Part shown: positions 47,749 through 60,892 of the stretch, piece after piece
Position numbering within the stretch: position 1 is the stretch's first letter
Layout of the letters: every line of letters begins with the position of its first letter
From: Sphagnum magellanicum
Taxonomy: Eukaryota > Streptophyta > Sphagnopsida > Sphagnales > Sphagnaceae
Direction: 5' to 3'
Length of the DNA stretch: 64,000 nt
Assembly: GCA_021904315.1 (NCBI GenBank)
Contig: CM038923.1
Coordinates: 8,066,038 to 8,130,037 of the forward strand
Notes under the pieces: model-generated
Database searches by the model: none
The model's input: the letters and a program-made list of their open reading frames with translations, nothing else
Told to the model about the DNA's origin: nothing
Translations under genes and position numbers: made by a program

Positions 47749-48499
47749 TCGTCAATCACGTACAAGCTTCCTTGTCATACATTTTCACTTTGCCTACTTT
47801 CCAGTTTGTTTGTTTAGATAAAAACAATAGGAAATGGAGTCATCATTATAGCCTCTTACATTAGGCTGTCGACTCGGTTGCTATATAAGAAGTAGAATTG
47901 GTGAAAGAGAAATTTCTCAATTGGCATTAACGAAGAATATATTGAACTTGTAAAGATTGGAACTTTCATTATAGATTTATGAGTTAAGTTCAATGTGTAG
48001 TCTTGATCCAACAACCTAAAGAAAATTATTAAAATGTTTTTAGACATTCTTACTGGGTTCATGTCCCGATTCCTTAGGAGTTGGAGGCCTTAGTGGCCCA
48101 AATGTTGGGGAAAATGTCATGAAATACAAATGAACCAAACTAGATGGCTGAGTTAATCAACCCAAACTTGAAAGAATCCAATTCTTAGCAATAACCTTTA
48201 TTGATTGGCATACGTTCCACCTCCTATGTAACAATATTTACTTATTGAACTTTGTTTTGAAACTCTAAGGTCTATGACACATGTGATTGATCTTCATTTG
48301 TTAGTCATGCAAGATAGATTTCGTATTCTCCAATTCATCTATTATTGTCTTCTTGTTGAACTTAATATTTTCAATTACTTATTGCCTTTATCTAACTACA
48401 AAAATTTGTATAGTCCATTTCTCTAATTTAATGTATAGTCAAATAATTGTCAAGAGGTGTTTGAAGAATTGTGTTGACTCTTTTTCGTTTTCTTTGCAG

Positions 48500-51400
48500 A
48501 AATATGTAGTGCATGATTTAAATCCCACTTGCAATTCCAATAATCCAAACTTGACCATCATTTTTTTCCATGGGATTGCTTTTGGCACAAATGATGAATG
48601 GAAAGAAACATGGACAACATGCCCCACCAACAATAGAGAAGAGTGCGTATGTTGGCCAGAGAAGTGGCTACCCGAAGACTTGAACAATAATGTTCGAATT
48701 TTATCATTGTCCTATGATTCTAACATTGTGACAAGTGTTCACAATGATGTGACTGGAATTGGCAAAAACCTGATTCAGAGCTTGGTTATAAATTCAAGGT
48801 GTGGCAATCTCCTCTATTTATGGACACAATAATTACTTCCCTTTGTGTACATTAATGATAATTGTTTATATCTTTAGATTTTTTTAATGTTTTGCTCAAG
48901 TTAATTGTTCATGTGTATTAATATTGTGATACGCACCAACAAGTTTCCATTTATTTGAATTGTTAAATTCATGTAAAAAAACATAAAATGGGGTTTAAAT
49001 GCAACTGTTCTTGTTTGAAGATAATAGCAAAGTCTATGTTCATATTATAAGTTCATGGTACAACTAGTTTGGTTTTAGATGGCAATTTTTAATTCGTGTT
49101 TTTTGAAGCTTTATTTTTGGTAATGCAATTGAATTAAATTAAATTATATTAATACATGTGTAGAAAATTTGCATCCATTTCATTGCAAAAACATAATTGC
49201 AAAAAAAGGGCATATTTTTACTTTTATTTTTATTTCAACGGTATTTCCAAGGTAACATAAAAAAGATGAATTGCACATTAACAAAAGAATGTAAACACCT
49301 ACATACTTGTACATGATAATTATTTTACCAAAACATGGTTACATTTTTTAGGTAGATTGATGGAATTAATAAATGATAAATGACAAGCAAATCAATTATG
49401 AACTTATGGCTCATGTCATGTGTGAATTGGAAAATTGCCCCAAGTATAATAGGATAAATTTGTACATGTTAATACAATTTTGATAATGGAATTTTGGTGC
49501 ATTGTTGAATATTTTGTAGTTATCAATCCCTTTGGGATGGACCAGTGGCATTAGTTGCTTACAGTTTTGGAGGTCTTGTACTCAAAAGCTTGGTGGTTGA
49601 AGCTCATAAACATGTAAATCAAAGGCCAAAAAATGATTTAGATGATCAAGTACACAAATGTTGTAAGACATTTTTGAATAATGTTAAAGGTGTAGTATTT
49701 TATGGTGTACCACATGTTGGTGGTTCCCAATATTTATCAAAGTATTTCACTTGGCAACATCAACAAATCAGCACATTGAACAAGTATGCAACCGAATCTG
49801 GTTTTTTGAAAAATTTAGAATCTTTCAACTCACAAATGGAGCACCTTTCAACGGACTTTAAAAATGCGCTTCAAGAAGACCTCAACATTTATGCATTTGG
49901 CGAAGGATTACCACTCCATGAGAATTGGGTAAGATTTTCATTTCACGACATTGAAAGTTATCCAACTAGGTTCATTAGTTGAATATTTTTTGTATTGTCA
50001 AAACTTGTGTGTGATCATGTACTCAATACTTTTAAATATATTAATGTGGTGAATGGGTCATGTGTTTTATGAACTTTGTTTCATGAATTACTATTGATGG
50101 AAATGAAATTTTATTGATTTCAAACAACAAGAAATAGGTTTAAATTTCCCTTCATCAAATCAATTCCATATAAATATTTGTGAGGAAAATCATAACATCA
50201 TTAAAACATGTAAGATTAATGAGATTAAAAACCAATAACTTTGTGATGTATTTATATAATTTTTTTGCCAAAGGGTTGAAAGAAATTATTTTTACACAAA
50301 ATATTTCATTCTTGTTCAAACATTAATAGTTATTAAGTTTCCACCACCATTTGAAATTATTATGTTACTTATGAGTTAAAGCATAAGTGAACAAACAAGT
50401 CAATGAGTTTCATTAATTTAATCTTTTGCACATGCAGGGAATTTTAGTCCCATTTACCTCAGCTATTCAGTTGTCAAACAACAACAATTACAAAATTGAA
50501 GATGCTAATCACTTGACAATTTGCAAGCCACCAAACAAAGATCATCCAAGTTATTGTTTATTGTTAAAATGTTTGAAAATATGTATGGAGGTAAAAACAT
50601 CAAATCTAAGTCTTGATTTCATATATGTTCATGTAATTTGACACACATTAGGTCATAGCACATTTGATGTGTATTGATATGCAATGTCATATATATTGGT
50701 TATCAAATAAGAAACATAACATATAAATGACCTATATTTTGTGAATTTTGACAGAAAAATATATTGCTTCCACCTTTGCCATGTCATGAGGTGGGGTTGA
50801 TTGACAAAGCAAAAGACATAGACATCTTGTTCCAAAACGAATCTATTGTTGGTTTGGTTGGAATGGGTGGGATTGGGAAGACCACTTTGTGCAAAAAATT
50901 CTATCATTTGTTCCACAACCAATATGACAAATCTAGTTTTTTGGAGGATGTGAAATCAAAGGACAATATCAATGATGTCATAAAACAACTCCTACATGAT
51001 TTGTGTGGCAAAAGGTTATGCAAAGATGAAAATGTGAATCAAAAAGACCTTGACGAAATTAGGCAATGTATGGAATCCAAGAAAGTGTTAGTGGTGGTGG
51101 ATGATGTTGGTAAGGCAGAGAACCTTACATCCTTGCAATTTCTCATTAGTAAAAGTGCAAGGAATGCAACTTCTAAAAGCAAAGTACTTATGAATTGTCG
51201 AAATTGGCAAAATCTGAAATCTCATGTAAGTGAGGATGGAAAAATGGTCATGAAATCTTTGAAAGAAGAGCAAGCAAGGGAACTTTTTATGTTCCATGCA
51301 TTCGGTAATGCAAATCATGTTCCAACAAAAAAATTCGAAGATATATGTATGAAGATTATAGAAACTTGCGAGGGGCTTCCTTTAAGTCTTAGAGTATTGG

Positions 51401-52770
51401 GTTCTTTTTTGTGCAATACCAATGAATTGGAAATCTGGGAAAATGCATTGAACAAATTGAAAAATGGGCAAAGTTTCACCGGGGGCAATGATAATGAAGA
51501 ACTTTGGAGTAAATTGAACATTTCTTATGAATACTTGGATAAGGAACATCAAAACATGTTTTTGGATATTGCTTGTTATTTGGGTGGTTTGAAAATAAGT
51601 ACAATTTGTCGAGCGTGGAGTGGAGATTATTTATACCCAGAATATGGATTAAAAAATTTACAACATAGATCCTTAATCCAAAGGGCAGAAGGTGGAATCT
51701 TGTACATCCATGAACAATTACGAGGCATGGGTCAAAATATTGCAATGGAACTTCCAATTATGAATCGCTTTATATGGAAATCAAATAAGTCAAATTTTCT
51801 TTTACAAAAAGATGAGGTTGTCACCATACTATTTCAATCCTATAATTTTATTTTGATTTCTTATGATTATTTTTGTATGTCCAAAATCAAATGTTTTACC
51901 TTTCAATATTGATTTTATAAATACATGTTCTTCTTAAAAACATTGGCATTAGGATGAAATGTTATTTTATTTTGATAATCCTTTTGTTTTCATTTCATGT
52001 GGTAGGTGGTGGAAAATTTAGAAGGCATTTCATTGACAAAATGTGTCGATTTGCTTCCATTGTCCCAAATTGGCTCAAAGGGATTTCACAACCTTAGGTT
52101 GGTTGACCTAACAGAAGCCTCACCAACTATTGTGAATATGTGCATCCAAAAGCGAAATTTGAATAATGTTAAGTGGTTGTGCTTCAAAAAATGCATGATT
52201 CGAAAGTTGCCAAGTAATTTGTTTTATTGTTTCCAATTAAAAGTACTTGATTTGACAGAATGCCTAAGTTTGGAAAAAATACCTTCATGTATTGGCCAAT
52301 TGAATGCACTCCAAGAGCTTGATTTGAATGGGTGTTGCAACTTGAAAAAATTACCTTCATCTATTGGCCAATTGAATGCACTCCAAGAGCTTAATTTGAT
52401 TGGGTGTTCCAAGTTGAAAGAACTACCTTCATCTATTAGCCAATTGAATGCACTCCAAAAGTTTTATTTATCATGGTGTTACAACTTGAAAGAATTACCT
52501 TCATCTATTGGCGAATTGAATGCACTCCAACATCTCTATTTGAATGGGTGTTTCGACTTGAAAGAACTACCTTCATCTATTGGCCAATTGAGTGCACTCC
52601 AAGAGCTTATTTGTTGGGGTTGTTCCAACTTGAAAGAACTACCTTCATCTATTGGCCAATTGAATGCACTCCAAGTGCTTGCTTGTTGGGGTTGTTCAAA
52701 CTTGAAAGAACTACCTTCATCTATTTGGCAATTGAATGCAACCCTTTCTTGGGGTGGGCGTCTAACTTGA
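48500..52770 (+). CDS. Hydrolase-NB-ARC-LRR resistance protein (array copy 3), 5' exon missing, LRRs truncated
   Basis: Exons 48500-48798, 49520-49928, 50438-50590, 50755-51816 and 52006-52770 join in phase to about 895 residues. Residues about 1-285 are an alpha/beta-hydrolase: IIFFHGIAFG, nucleophile elbow AYSFGG (Ala where Gly is usual), GVPHVGG, and a histidine in ANHLTICKP. Residues about 290-640 are NB-ARC of the TNL-like lineage: GMGGIGKTT, VLVVVDDVG, GLPLSLRVLG, FLDIACYLGG, and IHEQLRGMG where MHD is typical. LRRs of 24 residues (CSNLKELPSSIGQLNALQEL type) follow: six full units, then an indel near 52745 causes a stop. About five more units lie out of frame to 53095. The NB-ARC/LRR donor (GAG then GTTGTC) is weak. 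No Met exists in the first exon, so an upstream exon is needed. Such proteins are presumed cytoplasmic immune receptors. Expression is unknown. Confidence 0.8.
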
Positions 52771-53104
52771 AAGAACTACCTTCATCTATTGGCCAATTGA
52801 ATGCACTTCAACAACTTTCTTTATACTAGTGTTCCAACTTGAAAGAACTACTTTCATCTATTGGTCAATTAAATGCACTTCAAGAGCTTGATTTAGAGGG
52901 GTGTTCTAACTTGAAAGAACTACCTTCATCTATTGACCAATTGAATGCACTCCAAAAGCTTAATTTATCATGGTGTTCAACTTGAAAGAACTACATTTAT
53001 TTATTGACTAATTGAATGCATTCCAAAAGCTTGATTTGAATGTGTGTTCCAACTTGAAAGAACCACCTTCATTTATTGACCAATTGAATTCATTCCAAGA
53101 CGTT
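52771..53104 (+). pseudogene. Out-of-frame LRR units downstream of the copy 3 stop
   Basis: About five more 72-bp LRR units continue after the stop at 52768-52770, in a shifted frame and with further stops and indels (for example TACTAG near 52826). They show that the ancestral gene had at least eleven repeats. Confidence 0.75.
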
Positions 53105-54351
53105 GGTTGACAGAGGAAAGGCATACCTGCTGGTTGGGGTATTTTTCAAAACAAGAGAAACCCAGATCTGTACTAAGTTCATCAATATTGTGGTTATTTT
53201 TGTGCCAAATTTCCTTCCCCTTGAAGGTGCGTTGCATGATTTATTCTGTTCAAGATGTGGAATCTAAATGTTCCCTGGTGAATGGGAACGTTTGCTGGGT
53301 GCCTCTGTCATTGTCCAAATCCAAGCAGGTGGTAATATCTGCGCCTGACAAGAAGCAGGTATTTGAACCCTGACTACATATCTGAGTTTTTTATGAACAA
53401 ATATAATGTTTCCACCAGAATAAGGAACCTGTCTTGCAGTTGTTTGAAGCTTTCCTTATTGGGTGGCCTGTCGAATCATCAATTTCTGCATAACAAGATG
53501 TAAAACTACATTTATGAATAAGGGCATTCTTATTCTAGTAGCCTATACCTGTGAATTTTTGATATGCAGTGACCAGCCTACCACTACCCAAGCCTTGGAG
53601 TTGGGGTCATCTATAGGAGTGGTCTATGTGTATTTTGTGTTGATTCACACTATTGTGGTTGTGAATACAACATGGTGTTGATGTTTGGAAGGTGAAAGTC
53701 TCATATATACCACACTGGATTACCTACTTCATATTGTGGGGTACGTTGTTTTTCCCATCCTGGACCTGAGGGAAATGCTATGCTTTGCACTACTTAGTTT
53801 TTGTTGATTCAAGTCCTTCTATGATATTTTGATGACCGTCCTGAAATTTCCCCATTGGAGACGTTTGAAACAAGTAATTTGATTTCAATTGGGTTGAGGT
53901 TGCAGGTGTAACAGGGTTTTGACTAGAAGGTATGCCAAGGCAGGCATGATTCCACAAGTTAACAAGAGGTGGCTCCTTTCACTTCTGTAGAAGGAAATGA
54001 AAGCCTTGAAAATTTGGTAAGAGAGAGCTAGTCTGTTGACTTTTCATCAGCTTTAGGATCTGAAAACTTTCAAGGGGGACACCGAGAGCAATCTTTGGAG
54101 CATCTGTGCACTGTGTGCTTGGATGCACCTAAGGACAGTTTCTTTGATCCTTGTGGCCATCGATGCACAGGTTACTCATGTGGCATGAGATACCTACCCA
54201 TCATCCAATGGCAAGAAATGATTCCTTTTGCAGATGTTCTAGTTGTTTGGTGGTGGGGTTTTCAGCAGCTAGGACATGGGTAGTTTTTCCAGCTGCAATT
54301 GCCCATGGCTCAGCAGTGCATGCTATGTACTGTGATCAGAAATAATCTGGA
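53105..54351 (+). pseudogene. RING-finger gene remnant, copy 3, cut at its 3' end
   Basis: Homologous to the remnants at 25206 and 41035. Blocks: 53107-53373 (CSLVNGNVCWVPLSLSKSKQ), about 53570-53680, and the RING exon from 53969 to about 54283 with CTVCLDAPKDSFFDPCGH. The 5' part of the RING exon has a TAG (AGAGAGCTAG) where copies 1 and 2 have CAG. Homology stops abruptly at about 54351 (CTGGACCAC), where LRR sequence begins, so the last exon is missing. Confidence 0.6.
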
Positions 54352-54895
54352 CCACCTTCATCTATTGGCCAATTGAATGCACTCCAACATCTTTCTTTGT
54401 GGGGTTGTTCGAACTTGAAAGAACTACCTTCATCTATCGGCCAATTGAATGCACTCCAACATCTTTCTTTGTGGGGTTGTTCGAACTTGAAAGAACTACC
54501 TTCATCTATTGGCCAATTGAATACACTCCAAGAACTTTATTTAAACGAGTGTTGCAACTTGAAGGAACTACCTTCATGTATTGGCCAATTGAATGCACTC
54601 CAAGAGCTTTATTTAAACAAGTGTTCCAACTTGAAAGAACTACCTTCATCTATCGGCCAATTGAATGCACTCTAAAAGTTTTTTTTGAGTGGGTGTTCCA
54701 ACTTGAAAGAACTACCTTCATCTATTGGCCAATTGAATGCACTCTAAAAGCTTTCTTTCAGTGGGTGTTCCAACTTGAAAGAACTACCTTCATCTATTAG
54801 CCAATTGAATGCACTCTAAAAGCTTTCTTTCAATGGGTGTTCCAACTTGAAAGAACTACCTTCATCTATTGACCAATTGAATGCATTCCCAAAGC
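54352..54895 (+). pseudogene. Orphan LRR block fused to the RING remnant (array copy 4)
   Basis: About seven and a half 72-bp LRR units, most of them CSNLKELPSSIGQLNALQ(H/E)L, start in the middle of a unit directly after RING-exon sequence. One open frame runs 54373-54675. Later units carry TAA in place of CAA after NAL (for example near 54672). The block ends at about 54895 in a small CCCAAAGC duplication, beyond which array homology ceases. There is no start, hydrolase or NB-ARC. Confidence 0.8.
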
Positions 54896-57800
54896 TTGAT
54901 TCCCAAAGCCCAAAAAAAGAAAGTATTTTTTCGTCAATAAAAGCATTGTCACTAGTAAAAAAAGACTAAAACGTAACCAAATTATTTGTGATTACATGGG
55001 ACTAATTGTTCTTTACAACTAATATTGGTTTCATTTGTGACAGAAAATCACATCACACATTTTTTGGTGACATTTTATGACTATGTTGCAACTATTTATA
55101 GGTTTTTCATTTTTCTAATGGAATGACTTTTCACATTATTTTCATTTTCAAAGGCTTTTATTTGGCCCATTAGTTGCAAAAGTGACCAAAATTTGGTAAT
55201 TAATATTTATTTATACATTAAGTTATGTATATTGCTAATTTTGCATAGGGTAAATCATGCATTTTATGTTATGGTAACTAACAATTATGTATAATAAGCC
55301 TTATGTATACATTATGTACTCCACATTCATAATGGTATATATATGTATTATTTTTGTGGATTAGTTAGGCATGGTTTAAAAAAGCTATTATTGTACTACG
55401 GTATATGTAAAGGTGGCAATACATCAATCATCCATAGGTGTCTAAAAAACAAGTACAATAATTATCATAGAATTATTGCAATTAAATTAATAACCAAAAA
55501 AATTATAAAAAATTATAAATAATCAAATTATTTAGAACTTAAAATTTATAATTAAAATCCATATTTAATCTTTTTACACTCATCATAATGTAATTTGATT
55601 GATTAATGTAATTGATGATCATCATTATTGTAAAAAATTATATATCTATTGTTTATAATTACTTATTTATAGTGAACAATTATTCTTCCAACATAAAAAT
55701 TCACCCTATTTATTAATTTTTTTACAATGCTAAAATTTTATTTAAAGTTTATATAATATGTAATTGCATTTAGTAATAATATTGAGAATTTATAATTAAA
55801 ATTATAATTTATAATTTTTATGGTGATTTTATTATAATCTGAATAATTAATGTACTTATTGTAATTAAAATAATTCAATTGTAGTAAATTATTGTATGTA
55901 GAAGCTATGATATTTTATTGAAAGTGAATAGTTATTATTACAACATTAATTTTACATTAATTTTAATATTTTACACAGTAATAAAAATTATAAAAATGTA
56001 GTAAATTGATTTTAATTAAAATTAATTACTACAATTATGATAATTTAATGAAAGTTCATGACTATATGTTTGGTGTATATTTTTTGAATTTCATCATTAT
56101 GTGCATACTCTTATTCAAATTGGCAATTGTAATTTGTAAATGTTTTTGTCACATTGATGATTTCACCATATGTTTATGACATTTGAATATAATACAATAT
56201 GTAAAAAATCAAATGTGATGAAAAAATGAGCCGCCCTATCTTGCAACTACCCCACATCCCATCTTTGTGAATAGTGATTTAATTGCAATAATTTATTGAC
56301 AACCTTTTTTGAGCATACCTATCACCTTTGGTGTATAAGAGAATACATACAACTTTGTCCCATTGTGTTGTTCCATTTTGTGACACCATCTTTACTACAA
56401 ATTGGTGCGCAACTTGGGGTTTAAAACTAGATTCCAAGGATGTTCAAGGGTGGGCATGAAAATAAAAGGGAATATGGTACGATCACTTCCGATGGAAACA
56501 CCCAACATTTCATTTTCAAACATGTGAAACATACTTTTGAATACATTTTGTTGTCTACATGTTTATGGTATTTATTTGCATTCATTTGTATGTTTTGTTT
56601 CAAGATCTATGGTTTTCAAGAATCAATTTTCCATTGTTCTCTTTTAATCCTTAATCCTCATGAACATGAATTTGTCTAGTTCATTGAATCTTAATTTCCT
56701 TTTCAATATCATCCTTAATGAATTTCTTTCATAAACATGGTCAAGATCAATTAGTGCACCTTCATAATTTTTGTCACAAGATGTGTCAAACAACTAGTTT
56801 TTTTAGGAACCAAGGTGTGGTTTCAAAAATTTAGAATCCTTAATAAGTCTTAGTACAAGACCTTATAATTTTCTGAAATATAGGAAATTTTGCAAGGAAA
56901 TGAATTAAATCCTTTTGAGCTAGGAATATGAGTCCTTGATTTTGTAGGAACATTTACAACTTAATAGTTTTTAGAAAATTGGATCCATGATTTAGGATCC
57001 AAGAATTCATTAAGACATGCAATCTTGTGTTAGGAATTAGATTCTTAGGTTACAACTCCACTTTTGTTTTATGAAACCCCATCTTGCATATATTGAGCTT
57101 AATTAAGTCGTATATTTCATTTTTCAATCCTATTTCAAAAGTGTGGGTCCTAGACTAATAATATTATGTCTTATATTATAGAAAATTCAGTCATTTTTTA
57201 TCATTGTATTTGTAGGGAAAGTAAGAAACATCATTGGAAATACAATATAAAGTTTTGGCATTAAAGATGTTTCACCATTTGTTTCCACGATTCTACAAGA
57301 CTTGACCAACATCTTGCCAAAACAAAGCACAAAAATTCATGGTAGAAAAGAGAATGCTAGGGTCATGTTTCATGAACTCTTACCACATTCTTCAACAGGT
57401 AAAACATTCATTCCAATTGACAAAAACACAAGAAATCATGACAAGCTCTCCAATGTCACATGTGAATATGCTTCAACAAACTAGTGATAATTCTTGAATG
57501 CTTGCACATGGAACAATGAATGCACCCATTTCAACTATTGAATCATGTGATCATTTACCAAGTCAAACCTAGTTTATTGGCCTAAATGCCCCAACAATGC
57601 ATATATTGGCTATATTTCATCTAAAATTTGGTGTATGATGCATATGTGGAGTTTCTATAATAAAAGATTTCACCCTAAAGTGAAGGTGCCAATATATATC
57701 ACATAGGTGATGGTTATTGTTCCTTTTTGGGAATTTTTGTTTGTAAAAATTATCATCCCTAAGAGGATTTAGCCAAATTTGGTTAGAAACCAAATATGAA

Positions 57801-60492
57801 ATACAAATCTTTAATCATTTTAAAATATTTTTGACTACACATTAAAAATCAAATATTAGAATGGTGATTTTTATCAAGTTTTTTCTTCACTTATGGTCTT
57901 TGAAAACCTCCAATATTTATCTATGAAAGAAGGTAGTTTATTTGATTTGTTTTTCACATTGAAATTTCCCAAACCATGGTGCATCTTGTCATGTTCTCGA
58001 TGTCATTGGAAAGTTTTCAATGAATTAGGGTGTATCAAGTTGGTTTCATAATGTTTCAACTTATGGTGAAGAAGTTATTGAAAAAACAAAAATCATTGAA
58101 AATTACTTTAAATAAAAAAATTATTATGGAATTTGGGCACACTCTTGGTATTGTTAGAAAACTTTCAATTCATAGGATTTAATGAAGGCATTTGGATTTG
58201 CGAAAATCCAATGGCATTTGTGAAAAAAATTGAATGTTGAATAGTTCTTTTGTTTGAAATTCAATTTAATTACAAAAAAATGGTTTTGGAAGGAAAAAAT
58301 GGGTAACCAATTCACATTCAGGCCAATGACATAGGCTACTCTAGTGCATTTGAGTTATAATCTTTCGTCAAGGGTCATTGTGGAAGAAGCAATAGCAAAA
58401 CTTCTCATAAAATCTAGGTATGAAAAATGAAACTACATTAGGAAGGCGAATGGAACCTTGGGACTTAAAAGTAACATATTTCTATGTTATTAAAGTTTTG
58501 CCTTGATTTTACATGTAGAAGGTGTCAGTGGCATTGTAATGAATGTAGACAACCTTTATTTTGAGGTGTGTTGTTATTATAGCTAAAGGATTGTCGAGGC
58601 TAGGCATTTTTTAAAGTTTTCCTCCTTTCTCTTTATCCAATATGTGTCTCGCTATTGGGGGAGAAGGTTCAAGTACTTGATTTCTTCTTGTTCCCCTTGC
58701 GATATGCCCTTTTTGGAATATTTTTAGTTTGCTAGGATTTGGGTCCTTCCATTTTGTACCTTTTTCTCCCCCTTTGTTAGGTTCTTTGTTTTATTGATAA
58801 TTGATAGGTTTTCATCATTTTAGAACTTTTTCATGTGACGTAATAGTTGAACTTAGACATGCAACCTATTAAAGCTTTCTATAGTCATTTATGTCATGTA
58901 ATCACACATAGGTTAAGTTCAAGTTTCAACTTACAAAAGATGGAACCATTATTACTATTTTTTAAAGTCTTGGAAAGTAAGGATATTGTGAATCCAGAAC
59001 AAAGACAAAGTTTATTATGACATATTTATCACATCCTTTGCAAGAAAAGCAAGGTTATCATAAATCCAAAAAGATGTTCAATTATGAAATGTCATTAATG
59101 TATGGAAAGTCACTAAGATGATCATCAATTGAAATGCAACATATAAGATCATCGATTAAAATCTAACATAACGATCATCAATTTGAAATCGCATCAAGCA
59201 TTGCAAGTTAAAAACATATAAACAAATTCAATTTTGCATTAGTAATGATTGGGTATGACATGGAAAAGCCTCTTTTTATGCATTGTAACAAAGGGATCTG
59301 AGGCCATTAGAAAGGTTGATAACATTATATGATTATGGCCTTTGGATGCAAGAAGATCATCACAAGAGGGAATAGATTTGTCAACCTTCTACTACACCAA
59401 AAAATCATCAATTAAGTTTTTTTATTTTCATAAAAAAAATCTCTTCATCACCATTTTCAACCTTCATTCTTGATGGTCCAACTTTCTAATCCACTTGATA
59501 TTGCATCTACCAACAATCATATAACTCCAATTTAATGACAAAAATTCAAGTAACATTGTGGGCAAGTGGGGATGTTTTTGGCCCATGAAGGCCTCTATGA
59601 CAACCACTCAATGAATACATTAGCTAATGTATTCAACTCACAATTGGAATACTTTATTGCAAGTCATGGTCACAATGGTTGCCCACAATAATACTATATT
59701 GATGGTTATAATAATAAGTAACTAGTGTAATCTTCTTTTTAGTAAAATGTTTGATGAAGGTCCCTTATGAATATCATTAGACATCTTGACAAGATCCTGT
59801 TAGATTTTGTTTCCCCTAGATTTTGAAATCATTGCCATGATTAGATAATTCAAACTTCAAACATATTAGTTCCAATAAATCATCCACACAAACTCACCAC
59901 ATGCATTAACAAAACATTTTCAAAAATTCGACTCCATGATTCTTAACCCATACTTCAAATGAATAAATTATTCACCTCTACTTATATACATAATTCTGAC
60001 AACCCAATATAAGTAGTTGATGTTTTTGGGACTTTTAGATGGTTAGGATCTTGCTCCACCTTGAAGGGCCTTGATAATATTTAGCCCAGTTAAGAAAGGA
60101 ATATTTTTTGCTAATGCCCAAGCTTTGGCTGCCTTTAGTGGTGGTGCTCCAAAATTGTCACCATTCTTGCTTAACATCACACACCCAACTTGAAAGCAAA
60201 CCATACAAAATTTCACTCACCCACATGAAGAAAATCTTGCACAATTATCAGCATTCAACATACTTGAGCAATTGTTGTTATTGTTAATTCTAATGGTGTA
60301 TCACTAATAAACACATAAAAGTATTATTCATTGCATTCTCCACACTCGATTAAGGTTTAAGGTCCTAAAACATTTTTACGTTTAAGTGACATTTATAAAT
60401 TAGTACAATTTAGATCAAATTGTAAGTTTATATGAAATTTGAAAAGGCCCAACCGAACTCATTATGAAATGACCCCATTTGTCATATTCAAT
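54896..60492. other. AT-rich region, no recognisable gene
   Basis: The array ends here. From 55200 to 56100 the sequence is extremely AT-rich, with TTATAATTA-type runs. Open frames such as 56440-56679 and 57302-57484 are short and unrecognised. It is probably old transposon debris. Confidence 0.45.
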
Positions 60493-60810
60493 TCAAAAGA
60501 AATTGAAATCAATAAACACCATCAGCAAGCCCATGAAACAACCAAACAACATTGTTGTGATATCAAAAACAAGAATATGCCAACTTAACAATTGTGGAAT
60601 GCTTAAGGTTTTATAGAAATGATTTTTACATACTAGAATAGGAACAATGCCTACCAATTTTGTAAGAGCCATCGAAAGTTCAATGTGTCCATTCTGCATT
60701 GGTAGACCACGCGCATGTTCAATGCACAAAAAGATGTGACCTAGGGTATGAAACTCCTCACCAAACATCCTAGCTTCTTTTTCTTTGTCAATTTCATTTT
60801 TGAGGTTCAC
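60493..60810 (-). pseudogene. Fragment resembling the RibB (DHBP synthase) domain
   Basis: A minus-strand frame of about 105 codons contains FHTLGHIFLCIEHARGLP, then NGHIELSMALTKLVGIVP and an LVC. This lines up with the conserved end of 3,4-dihydroxy-2-butanone-4-phosphate synthase (GHxFPL, then RxGHTE, then DLxxLAGxxPxxVLCE), a step of riboflavin synthesis carried by plant RIBA proteins. The Thr of GHTE is Ile and the following Glu of LCE is lost. An in-frame TAA lies just upstream, and the rest of the domain is absent. If the match is real this is a decayed fragment, not an enzyme. Confidence 0.4.
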
Positions 60811-60892
60811 AACTTCTTAACAAAGCTCTACAAGCCGAAAACATGTGAAACTTTTTTCCACATCAAGAGCACCAATTTTCAAGCTCTTGTGA

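Larger units (their letters stand above)
42434..48499. other. Spacer of array copy 3, no complete gene
   Basis: Collinear with 30115-36201. Differences are small indels and substitutions. It contains the second copies of the hairpin, both MITEs, the small open frame and the SINE. No additional gene seen. Confidence 0.6.
41893..53968 (+). repeat. Tandem segmental duplication, copy 3
   Basis: Partner of 29583-41892. It is about 12.08 kb long because its LRR tract has fewer 72-bp units. Hairpin, MITEs, SINE, small open frame, hydrolase-NLR and RING remnant are all present in the same order. Confidence 0.93.
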
